Shown here: positions 17,794 through 25,311 of the stretch, in pieces
How the letters are laid out: every line of letters starts with the position of its first letter
Numbering within the stretch: position 1 is the stretch's first letter
Assembly (NCBI RefSeq): GCF_020091405.1
Contig: NZ_CP081903.1
Location: forward strand, 868,001 to 932,000
Length of the DNA: 64,000 nt
Source: Bacteroides cellulosilyticus
Lineage (GTDB): Bacteria > Bacteroidota > Bacteroidia > Bacteroidales > Bacteroidaceae
Direction: 5' to 3'
Program-made: the position numbers and the translations under genes
Notes under the pieces: model-generated
The model's input: only the letters and a program-made list of their open reading frames with translations
Databases searched by the model: none
What the model was told of the DNA's origin: nothing

Positions 17794-19026
17794 ATGAAGA
17801 AATACATTCTCCTCTGTGTCCTCTGCGTCCTCTGTGGTGCATCGCAGGCACAAAAGATTCGGATAAAGACAGGCATCGAAGTCCTGAAAGACCAGAACTT
17901 CAAGTGTCTGGAAGGCAAACGCGTAGGTCTGATTACCAACCCCACCGGAGTGGACAATCAGATGAAATCCACCATCGACATTCTGCACGAAGCACCGAAC
18001 GTGAATCTGGTCGCCCTCTTCGGCCCGGAGCACGGGGTTCGTGGTGACGTACATGCCGGCGACCACGTGACGGACATCAAAGACGCCACCACCGGACTGC
18101 CCGTATATTCCCTTTACGGCAAAACCCGCAAGGCTACGCCGGAGATGCTGAAAGACATTGACGTATTGGTCTACGATATCCAGGACATCGGTTGCCGCTC
18201 ATTCACCTATATCAGTACAATGGGGCTGGCTATGGAAGCAACGGCCGAAAACGGTAAAGAATTTATCGTATTGGACCGCCCCAACCCGGTAGGCGGACTC
18301 AAGATAGAAGGCAACCTGGTAGAAGATGATTGCATTTCCTTTGTCAGTCAGTTCAAGATTCCGTACCTTTACGGGCTGACTTGCGGCGAGCTGGCATTGA
18401 TGCTGAACGGAGAACGGATGATGGCGGCACCGTGCAACCTGCACGTTGTGAAGATGAAAGGCTGGAAACGCAAGATGGACTATGCACAGACGGGGTTACA
18501 ATGGGTACCCTCTTCTCCGCATATCCCTCATCCGCACTCGGCCGTGTTCTATCCGGTAAGCGGCATTCTGGGTGAACTGGGATACATGTCCATCGGAGTA
18601 GGCTATACGATACCGTTCCAGATGTTTGCCGCGCAGTGGGTAGAAGCAGAAAAACTGGCGGAACGCCTGAACGCATTGAACGTGCCGGGTGTTAAGTTCA
18701 GGCCGATGTATCTGAAACCCTTCTACTCCGTGGGCAAGGGCGAATTGCTGCAAGGCGTACAGGTACACATCATGGATGTGCAGAAAGCCCCGCTGAGCGA
18801 CATCCAATTCCTGGTGATGCAGGAAATCGCAGCGCTCTATCCCGACCGTGCCGTATTTGAGCATGCCGACAAGGGACGTTTCCGCATGTTCGACATGGTA
18901 AGCGGCTCGGAAGAGATACGCAAGCGGTTCTCACAGCGCAACCGGTGGGAAGATGTGCGCGACTATTGGTATAAGGATGCTGACGACTTCCGCCGGTTGT
19001 CGAAGAAGTACTACCTGTACAAGTAG
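17794..19026 (+). CDS. namZ: NamZ-type exo-beta-N-acetylmuramidase (DUF1343, GH171), copy 2
   Basis: 410 aa, periplasmic (signal MKKYILLCVLCVLCGASQAQ). Family motifs: LITNPTGVD, FGPEHGVRGDVHAGDHV, DIQDIGCRSFTY and LDRPNPVGG. The enzyme would release MurNAc from non-reducing ends, feeding MurT. The gene begins 44 bases after ampG in a spacer made of short repeats (GTGATAA and ATAAATCAT-like). It differs from the first copy at 4334 in much of its length while sharing the catalytic blocks. The next 250 bases are non-coding and carry a palindromic array before the dehydrogenase gene. Confidence 0.9.
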   Translation: MKKYILLCVLCVLCGASQAQKIRIKTGIEVLKDQNFKCLEGKRVGLITNPTGVDNQMKSTIDILHEAPNVNLVALFGPEHGVRGDVHAGDHVTDIKDATTGLPVYSLYGKTRKATPEMLKDIDVLVYDIQDIGCRSFTYISTMGLAMEATAENGKEFIVLDRPNPVGGLKIEGNLVEDDCISFVSQFKIPYLYGLTCGELALMLNGERMMAAPCNLHVVKMKGWKRKMDYAQTGLQWVPSSPHIPHPHSAVFYPVSGILGELGYMSIGVGYTIPFQMFAAQWVEAEKLAERLNALNVPGVKFRPMYLKPFYSVGKGELLQGVQVHIMDVQKAPLSDIQFLVMQEIAALYPDRAVFEHADKGRFRMFDMVSGSEEIRKRFSQRNRWEDVRDYWYKDADDFRRLSKKYYLYK

Positions 19027-19065
19027 GGAATAGTAAACGCTTCTTACACCCGAAGAGGCCATAAA

Positions 19066-19177
19066 GACATACGTATGTCACCCCTCATGAGATACGTATG
19101 TCAGGAGGTATGAGGTACTGTAGGTCATGGGTCATGAGATACGTATGTCATGAGTGGTGAGATACGTATCTCACCAC
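19066..19177 (+). repeat. TACGTA-centred palindromic array
   Basis: Four units share the core ATACGTAT followed by GTCA or CTCA, spaced 23-55 bases apart: 19066-19079 (GACATACGTATGTC, perfect palindrome), about 19092-19103, about 19138-19150, and 19154-19177, a perfect 24-bp palindrome GTGGTGAGATAC/GTATCTCACCAC. A degenerate fifth unit (GTACTGTAGGTCATG) lies near 19115. The array fills much of the 253-base gap between namZ copy 2 and the dehydrogenase gene. The rest of the gap (19178-19279) holds nothing I recognise. Confidence 0.7.
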
Positions 19178-19279
19178 AGGTGACATCGGGGCGACATCAG
19201 AGCAGCCCCACAGCACACCCTGACAGGGGTACAGGCAAAAGAGGAAAAGAATGATAAGGAAAAGAAAGGCGAAAACACT

Positions 19280-22200
19280 ATGGTAAAAAGTAGCTACACT
19301 TCGTTTTTGCGGGAAATAAGGGGACTTATTCCGCAAGATAGGATATACACCGACGAACTGCGCCGGTTAGCATGGGGAACAGATGCGGGTTTCTACCGTC
19401 TGATCCCACAAATCGTGATTCGTTCCAACAGCGAAGAGGAAATCTCCGACCTGTTGAGACTTGCCGACCGTTACAGTCTGCCAGTAACGTTTCGTGCCGC
19501 AGGAACCAGTTTGTCGGGACAAGCCATTAGTGACTCTATCCTGATCGTAGCCGGAAAGCACTGGGAGAAGTACAGCATTTCTCCCGATCATGAACAGATC
19601 ACCCTGCAACCGGGCATCATCGGCCAGCGGGTCAACGAGATTCTCGCGCCCTACGGACGTAAGTTTGCTCCGGACCCGGCAAGCGTGAAATCGGCCATGG
19701 TAGGCGGCATCGTCATGAACAACGCCTCGGGCATGAATTGCGGCACACATGCCAATAGTGACAAGGTACTTCTCTCCGCCCGCATCGTATTGGCGGACGG
19801 CACCGTGCTGGATACAGGGGACGACATTTCGCGTGCTTCCTTCGAAGCCACCCACCCCGATTTCCTTAACCGCATCTGCGAACTGCGCGACCGGATACGT
19901 GCCAACGAAGAACTCGCCACACGCATCCGCTACAAATATTCCATCAAGAACGTAACCGGACTGAATCTCCTGCCATTCGTCCGCTTCGACGACCCGTTCG
20001 ATATTATTGCCCACCTGATGGTAGGCTCGGAAGGCACGCTTGCGTTCCTTTCCCAGATTACCATGCGCACCGAGTACGACTATCCGCACAAGGCAAGCGC
20101 CATGCTCTACTTTACCAGTATCAAGGATGCTTGCCGGGCGGTGGTGGCGATGAAGGAGCTTAAAAATGAAGAATTCTTCATTCCTCATTCTTCATTCATT
20201 GTGAAGGGTGCCGAGTTGCTGGACTACAAGAGTCTTTCTTCCGTAGACGACCCCATATATATAAGGTATAAGCAAGAAGTCTCCGATCCCTCCGGCCTCA
20301 CCGCCGTGCTGACCGAGACCAAAGCCCGCACCCGCGAGGAACTGGAACAGAATATCTCAGCGATCGAAGAGTGTCTGAAACCTTTCAGCACCTACATCCC
20401 CGTGCACTTCACCGACCGACCGGAAGAATATTCCAAGTATTGGGCTATCCGCTCAGGCATATTCCCATCCGTAGGCGGTACACGCCAGCCCGGCACTACC
20501 TGCCTCATTGAGGACGTAGCCTTCCACATCGAAGACCTGCCCGAAGCCACTGCCGCCCTGCAACAGCTCATCGCCCGCCACGGCTACGATGATGCCTGCA
20601 TCTACGGTCATGCTCTGGAAGGCAACTACCACTTTATCCTGAACCAATCTTTCAGTACCGACACCGAAGTAAAGCGCTACGAGGACCTGATGAATGACGT
20701 AAAGACCTTGGTAGTCGATAAATACGACGGCTCGCTGAAAGCAGAACATGGCACCGGACGCAACATGGCCCCCTTCGTGAAATATGAATGGGGAGAGGCA
20801 GCTTTTGAAGCCATGAAGGCAGTCAAGCAGTTGTTCGACCCGAAAGGGCTGCTCAATCCGGGAGTTATCTTCAATGATGACCCGCAATGCCACATCAAAA
20901 ACTTCAAACCGTTGCCGTTGTTACGAGCTACAAGCTACGAGCTACAAGCTACGAGTACCATGCAGAATGATAGCGCAGCACTGGTAGCTCGTCGCTCGTC
21001 GCTCGTAGCTCTTTCAACTGACAAGTGCATCGAGTGTGGCTTCTGCGAAGTGAACTGCCTGTCGTGCGGCTTTACCCTTTCTTCGCGCCAGCGCATTGTA
21101 TTGCAACGGGAAATATCACGTCTGAAACAAAGCGGTACAGACCAGGAACGTCTGTCTCTACTCGAAAAACAATACCGCTACCCGGGCAATCAAACTTGCG
21201 CAGGAGACGGACTATGCTCCATGTCCTGCCCGATGAATATCAATACAGGCGACCTGACCCATATCATCCGCCAGGAAGCACTGCCGAAAGGTAGCCTCGG
21301 ATATAAAGCAGGAGATTTCGTAGCCAATCACTTCGCTGGTGTTAAGAGTAGTCTGCGCCCCGTTTTGTCATTAGCCAATTTCGGACACTCCGTATTGGGA
21401 ACCAAAGCCATGAGCAGCATTACGAAAGGAATGCACAATGTATTGGGCGTGCCTTTGTGGACGCCTGCCATGCCAAAGAGCTATAAAGTTGAAACAGCTA
21501 CCAGTGACAAGCTACCAGCTACAAGTACTATGCAGAATGACAGCGCAGCACTTGTAGCTGGTAGCTCGTCACTCGTAGCCGACAAAGTCGTTTATTTCCC
21601 CAGCTGCATCAACCAAACCATGGGCCTCCCGAAGCACTCCCCCGTGGAACAACCTTTGGTAAACAAGATGATCTCCCTCTTGCAAAAAGGCGGTTACGAA
21701 GTCATCTTCCCAAAGGAGATGGATAAGCTCTGCTGCGGCACCATCTGGGAAAGTAAAGGTATGCTCGACATTGCCGATCGCAAAGCCGCAGAACTCGAAG
21801 CCGCCCTTTGGGAAGCCAGCGAGCAAGGCAAATATCCTATCCTCTGCGATCAGAGCCCCTGCCTGCACCGCATGCGCGAAACCATTCAAAAGATGAAGCT
21901 CTACGAACCTGCAGAATTCATCTACACCTTCCTGCGGGACAAACTGGTCTTCACGCAGACCGACCGCCCCGTAGCAGTACACATCACCTGCTCCATGCGC
22001 AAAATGGGGCTGGCAGATACGATTGTCTCCCTGGCAAAACTTTGTTCCACGCATGTCTTCGTACCCGAAGAAGTAGGCTGCTGTGGTTTTGCCGGCGACC
22101 GCGGATTCACCTATCCCGAACTGAATTCCTATGCCTTGCGCAAACTCCGTCCGCAGATAGAAGCATCCGGCATCACCATCGGCTACTCCAACAGTCGTAC

Positions 22201-22309
22201 CTGCGAAATAGGACTGACTACCAACTCTGGTATCCCCTATGTCTCTATCGCCTATCTCGTAGACCAATGCACGAAGAGCGTGAAAGCTGAAGCAACTGAT
22301 AACTTATAA
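19280..22309 (+). CDS. FAD/Fe-S oxidoreductase, probable D-lactate dehydrogenase
   Basis: 1009 aa, no signal peptide. Domains in order: FAD_binding_4 (about 35-200, FAPDPASVKSAMVGGIVMNN), FAD-oxidase_C (to about 535), two [4Fe-4S] motifs (CIECGFCEVNC about 585 and CAGDGLCSMSCP about 640), then two cysteine-rich CCG halves (FPSCINQT, LCCGTIW; ITCSMRKMG, GCCGFAGDRG). This layout is that of YdiJ/HI1163-type D-2-hydroxyacid dehydrogenases. D-lactate is the likely substrate because MurQ, encoded nearby, releases D-lactate from MurNAc-6-P. Three in-frame repeat insertions are present: a short palindrome at residues 296-308 and two long elements at 549-578 and 739-768, the latter two exactly between domains. 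Confidence 0.8.
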   Translation: MVKSSYTSFLREIRGLIPQDRIYTDELRRLAWGTDAGFYRLIPQIVIRSNSEEEISDLLRLADRYSLPVTFRAAGTSLSGQAISDSILIVAGKHWEKYSISPDHEQITLQPGIIGQRVNEILAPYGRKFAPDPASVKSAMVGGIVMNNASGMNCGTHANSDKVLLSARIVLADGTVLDTGDDISRASFEATHPDFLNRICELRDRIRANEELATRIRYKYSIKNVTGLNLLPFVRFDDPFDIIAHLMVGSEGTLAFLSQITMRTEYDYPHKASAMLYFTSIKDACRAVVAMKELKNEEFFIPHSSFIVKGAELLDYKSLSSVDDPIYIRYKQEVSDPSGLTAVLTETKARTREELEQNISAIEECLKPFSTYIPVHFTDRPEEYSKYWAIRSGIFPSVGGTRQPGTTCLIEDVAFHIEDLPEATAALQQLIARHGYDDACIYGHALEGNYHFILNQSFSTDTEVKRYEDLMNDVKTLVVDKYDGSLKAEHGTGRNMAPFVKYEWGEAAFEAMKAVKQLFDPKGLLNPGVIFNDDPQCHIKNFKPLPLLRATSYELQATSTMQNDSAALVARRSSLVALSTDKCIECGFCEVNCLSCGFTLSSRQRIVLQREISRLKQSGTDQERLSLLEKQYRYPGNQTCAGDGLCSMSCPMNINTGDLTHIIRQEALPKGSLGYKAGDFVANHFAGVKSSLRPVLSLANFGHSVLGTKAMSSITKGMHNVLGVPLWTPAMPKSYKVETATSDKLPATSTMQNDSAALVAGSSSLVADKVVYFPSCINQTMGLPKHSPVEQPLVNKMISLLQKGGYEVIFPKEMDKLCCGTIWESKGMLDIADRKAAELEAALWEASEQGKYPILCDQSPCLHRMRETIQKMKLYEPAEFIYTFLRDKLVFTQTDRPVAVHITCSMRKMGLADTIVSLAKLCSTHVFVPEEVGCCGFAGDRGFTYPELNSYALRKLRPQIEASGITIGYSNSRTCEIGLTTNSGIPYVSIAYLVDQCTKSVKAEATDNL
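20165..20200 (+). repeat. In-frame AATGAAGAATTCTTCATT palindrome inside the dehydrogenase gene
   Basis: A perfect 18-bp palindrome at 20165-20182 is followed by a further ATTCTTCATTCATT half. It encodes NEEFFIPHSSFI within the FAD-oxidase_C domain, between MKEL and VKGAELLDYK. It looks like an inserted intergenic-type hairpin and differs from the GAGCTACAAG class. Confidence 0.6.
20924..21013 (+). repeat. In-frame palindromic repeat element (copy B)
   Basis: Left arm CGAGCTACAAGCTACGAGC, centre ATGCAGAATGATAGCGCAGCA, right arm GGTAGCTCGTCGCTCGTCGC. It encodes residues 549-578 (TSYELQATSTMQNDSAA inside), between the FAD-oxidase_C domain and the first [4Fe-4S] motif. In frame, no stop. Confidence 0.82.
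21494..21583 (+). repeat. In-frame palindromic repeat element (copy C)
   Basis: Shares the centre ATGCAGAATGACAGCGCAGCA with copy B (one base apart) and has arms of CTACCAGCTACAAG and CTTGTAGCTGGTAGC type. It encodes residues 739-768, between the Fe-S region and the first CCG domain. The 30-residue peptide matches that of copy B in most positions. Confidence 0.82.
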
Positions 22310-22334
22310 CTAATAACTTAACACACTTATTACA

Positions 22335-23522
22335 ATGAACAGTCAGACTAAGACAAACAAGCGCATTCTTGCCCTCGACATCCTTCGCGGTGTCACCATT
22401 GCGGGCATGATTATGGTGAACAACCCCGGCACTTGGGGACATATATATGCCCCCCTGCGCCACGCTGAGTGGAATGGCCTCACCCCCACCGACCTCGTCT
22501 TCCCCTTCTTCATGTTCATCATGGGTATCTCTACCTATATCTCCCTGAAGAAGTACAACTTCGAGTTCAGTCATGCAGCCGCCCTGAAGATATTGAAGCG
22601 TACTATTATCATCTTCCTGATCGGACTTGCCATCGGCTGGTTCTCCAGATTCTGTTACTACTGGGCAGGCTCCCATGAAGGTCTCAGCTTCGGCGAACAA
22701 CTCTGGGCATCCGTCTGGACTTTCGACCGCATCCGTATCCTGGGTGTCATGCAGCGTCTGGCCCTTTGCTACGGTGCTACCGCTATCATTGCGCTGACCA
22801 TGAAACACCGTCATATCCCTTATCTCATTGCCACATTGCTGGTAGGCTACTTCATCCTGCTGATGTGTGGCAACGGATTTGCTTACAACGAAACCAATAT
22901 CCTCTCCATAGTGGACCGTGCCATCCTCACCCCCGCACACATGTACAAGGACAACGGCATTGATCCCGAAGGTCTTTTAAGCACCATCCCCTCCATTGCC
23001 CACGTATTGCTGGGCTTCTGCGTGGGTCGCATGATGCTGGACAGCAATAAAGCCGAGAGCCGCGAAGCGTTACTAAACTCTCACCTGATCAAATTATTCC
23101 TGGTTGGTGCCATTCTTACTTTTGCAGGCTTCCTGCTGAGCTACGGTTGTCCTATCAACAAGAAAATCTGGTCTCCCACCTTCGTTCTCACCACTTGCGG
23201 ACTGGCCTCCAGTTTCCTGGCACTGCTCATCTGGATCATCGACGTAAAAGGATACAAGAAATGGTGTACTTTCTTCGAGGCTTTCGGTGTCAACCCCCTG
23301 TTCATGTACGTTCTGGGTGGAGTACTAAGTATCCTGTTCGGCAGCATCAGCTTCCCTTGGGGTGATGGCAGCGTCAGCATACACGGATTCTTATATAAGA
23401 TCGTTCTTATGCCGATATTCGGTGAGACAGGCGGTTCACTGGCCTACGCACTGCTCTTTGTAGCCATCAACTGGTGCATCGGCTATCAATTGTATAAACG
23501 GAAGATATATATCAAGATATAG
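22335..23522 (+). CDS. murT: MurT-like N-acetylmuramic acid transporter (DUF5009/COG4299 membrane protein)
   Basis: 395 aa, about 10 transmembrane helices. It opens with ALDILRGVTIAGMIMVNNPG and TPTDLVFPFFMFIMGIS, the signature of the DUF5009 family, often annotated as heparan-alpha-glucosaminide N-acetyltransferase. In Tannerella forsythia a three-gene cluster encoding a MurNAc transporter (MurT), a kinase and MurQ lies downstream of a wall-recycling locus; I believe MurT is of this family, and gene order here matches (murT-murK-murQ). I therefore favour inner-membrane MurNAc uptake, with an acyltransferase as the alternative. It follows the dehydrogenase gene by 25 bases. A hairpin follows its stop. 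Confidence 0.7.
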   Translation: MNSQTKTNKRILALDILRGVTIAGMIMVNNPGTWGHIYAPLRHAEWNGLTPTDLVFPFFMFIMGISTYISLKKYNFEFSHAAALKILKRTIIIFLIGLAIGWFSRFCYYWAGSHEGLSFGEQLWASVWTFDRIRILGVMQRLALCYGATAIIALTMKHRHIPYLIATLLVGYFILLMCGNGFAYNETNILSIVDRAILTPAHMYKDNGIDPEGLLSTIPSIAHVLLGFCVGRMMLDSNKAESREALLNSHLIKLFLVGAILTFAGFLLSYGCPINKKIWSPTFVLTTCGLASSFLALLIWIIDVKGYKKWCTFFEAFGVNPLFMYVLGGVLSILFGSISFPWGDGSVSIHGFLYKIVLMPIFGETGGSLAYALLFVAINWCIGYQLYKRKIYIKI

Positions 23523-23530
23523 GAGGTAAA

Positions 23531-23560
23531 GGAGATATAGGAGATAACTCCTATAACTCC
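23531..23560 (+). repeat. Hairpin between murT and murK
   Basis: GGAGATATAGGAG (23531-23543) pairs with CTCCTATAACTCC (23548-23560) with one mismatch and a 4-base loop. There is no T run. It probably stabilises or partly attenuates the operon transcript. Confidence 0.5.
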
Positions 23561-23596
23561 TTAAAACAACAAGTAAATAATTAAACTTAAAACGAT

Positions 23597-24436
23597 ATGA
23601 TATTAATAGCAGACAGTGGCTCTACAAAAACCGATTGGTGTGTTGTAGAGAAAGGTAAACTCATCCAGCAGATTTCTACGAAAGGTACCAACCCTTTCTT
23701 TCAGTCGGAAGAGGAGATCAGTAATGAAATTGCGACAGCGCTGCTGCCCCAGTTAACGTCCCATGCCTTCAACGCTGTGTACTTTTATGGTGCCGGCTGT
23801 GGCTTCCCCGACAAAATTGCCATGGTACACCGTGCCATTATCCAGCATCTCCAGGTTTCGGGCGACGAAGTGGAAGTAAATACGGACATGCTTGCCGCCG
23901 CTCGCGGACTTTGCGGACACGAACCGGGCATAGCCTGCATCATGGGCACAGGTTCCAACTCGTGTTACTACGACGGCAAACACATTGGTGCCAACGTCTC
24001 TCCCCTGGGTTTCATTCTTGGCGACGAAGGTAGCGGTGCTTGCCTGGGTAAGTTGCTGGTAGGTGATATTCTGAAAAATCAGATGACTCCGGAACTGAAA
24101 GAGAAGTTCCTCAAGCAGTTCAATCTGGAACCGGCAGACATCATCGACCGTGTATACCGTAAACCTTTCCCGAACCGCTTCCTGGCAAGCCTGTCTCCAT
24201 TCCTCGCTCAGAATCTGGACGAGCCTTGCGTGCGCACGCTGGTGCTAAACAGTTTCAAGGCTTTCCTGAAAAGGAACGTCATGCAATACGATTATCAGCA
24301 TAGCAAGGTACATTTCATCGGCTCCGTAGCATTCCATTATAAGGAGGTACTTGCCGAGGCCGCACAGGAAATGGGCGTTCAAATAGGCACCATCCTCCAG
24401 AGCCCCATGGAAGGCCTGATTAGCTACCATAGCTAA
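23597..24436 (+). CDS. murK: BadF/BadG-type amino-sugar kinase, probable MurNAc kinase
   Basis: 279 aa, cytosolic, ASKHA-fold kinase. Visible motifs: the phosphate-1 loop ADSGSTKTDWCVVE at the N-terminus, the phosphate-2-type GTGSNSCYYDG, and GDEGSGACLG. The family includes N-acetylglucosamine and MurNAc kinases. Being directly before murQ and after murT, it most likely phosphorylates MurNAc (and perhaps GlcNAc) at O6, giving the MurQ substrate. The spacer to murQ is 53 bases of ATAAATCAT-like repeats. Confidence 0.82.
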   Translation: MILIADSGSTKTDWCVVEKGKLIQQISTKGTNPFFQSEEEISNEIATALLPQLTSHAFNAVYFYGAGCGFPDKIAMVHRAIIQHLQVSGDEVEVNTDMLAAARGLCGHEPGIACIMGTGSNSCYYDGKHIGANVSPLGFILGDEGSGACLGKLLVGDILKNQMTPELKEKFLKQFNLEPADIIDRVYRKPFPNRFLASLSPFLAQNLDEPCVRTLVLNSFKAFLKRNVMQYDYQHSKVHFIGSVAFHYKEVLAEAAQEMGVQIGTILQSPMEGLISYHS

Positions 24437-24489
24437 TCACCCCAGCCCTCATAAATCATAAATTATAAATCATAAATCTCATCATCATC

Positions 24490-25311
24490 ATGGCATTCGT
24501 AAAGATATCAGAGCAACCTTCGCTCTACAACGACTTGGAAAAGAAATCTGTCCGCGAAATATTGGAGGACATCAACACAGAAGACCAGAAAGTGGCATTG
24601 GCTGTTCAAAAAGCCATCCCACAGATCGAGAAACTGGTGACACAAATCGTTCCACGCATGAAGCAAGGCGGACGCATCTTTTATATGGGAGCAGGCACCA
24701 GCGGTCGCCTGGGTGTGCTGGATGCATCAGAAATTCCTCCAACATTCGGTATGCCTCCTACGCTCGTCATCGGACTGATAGCAGGCGGTGATACAGCCTT
24801 GCGTAATCCGGTGGAAAATGCGGAGGACGATATGCGTCGCGGTTGGGAAGAGTTAGTTGAACGTAACATTACGGATAAAGATACCGTCATCGGCATTGCC
24901 GCTTCCGGCACGACTCCCTACGTTATCGGTGCCATGCAGAAAGCACGTGAGCACGGCATTCTTACAGGCTGCATCACCAGCAACCCCGACTCTCCGATGG
25001 CAGCCGAAGCAGATGTTCCCATCGAAATGATTGTAGGACCGGAGTATGTAACAGGAAGCTCACGCATGAAATCGGGTACAGGACAGAAAATGATACTGAA
25101 CATGATTACCACTTCCGTCATGATACAACTGGGCCGCGTGAAAGGTAATAAGATGGTGAACATGCAGCTGAGTAACCAGAAATTGGTAGACCGTGGCACC
25201 CGCATGATCGTAGAAGAACTGGGATTGGACTATGGAAAGGCAAAGGCACTGTTGCTAATGCATGGTTCAGTGAAAAAGGCAGTGGATGCTTATAGGGGGG
25301 TAACATTATGA
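24490..25311 (+). CDS. murQ: N-acetylmuramic acid-6-phosphate etherase
   Basis: 273 aa, cytosolic, SIS fold. It cleaves the D-lactyl ether of MurNAc-6-P to GlcNAc-6-P and D-lactate. Signatures are complete: GAGTSGRLGVLDASEIPPTFG with the catalytic-type Glu, IAASGTTPYVIGAM, and GSSRMKSGTGQKMILNMITT. Slightly shorter than the usual 300 residues because the C-terminal tail is short. Its TGA overlaps the ATG of the next gene (ATGA at 25308-25311), so the two are translationally coupled. It defines the purpose of the operon as MurNAc salvage. Confidence 0.95.
   Translation: MAFVKISEQPSLYNDLEKKSVREILEDINTEDQKVALAVQKAIPQIEKLVTQIVPRMKQGGRIFYMGAGTSGRLGVLDASEIPPTFGMPPTLVIGLIAGGDTALRNPVENAEDDMRRGWEELVERNITDKDTVIGIAASGTTPYVIGAMQKAREHGILTGCITSNPDSPMAAEADVPIEMIVGPEYVTGSSRMKSGTGQKMILNMITTSVMIQLGRVKGNKMVNMQLSNQKLVDRGTRMIVEELGLDYGKAKALLLMHGSVKKAVDAYRGVTL

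Noticed and set aside
19066..19177. The TACGTA array as a CRISPR array
   Set aside because: The units are palindromic, the spacers are not of uniform length, and no cas genes are present.
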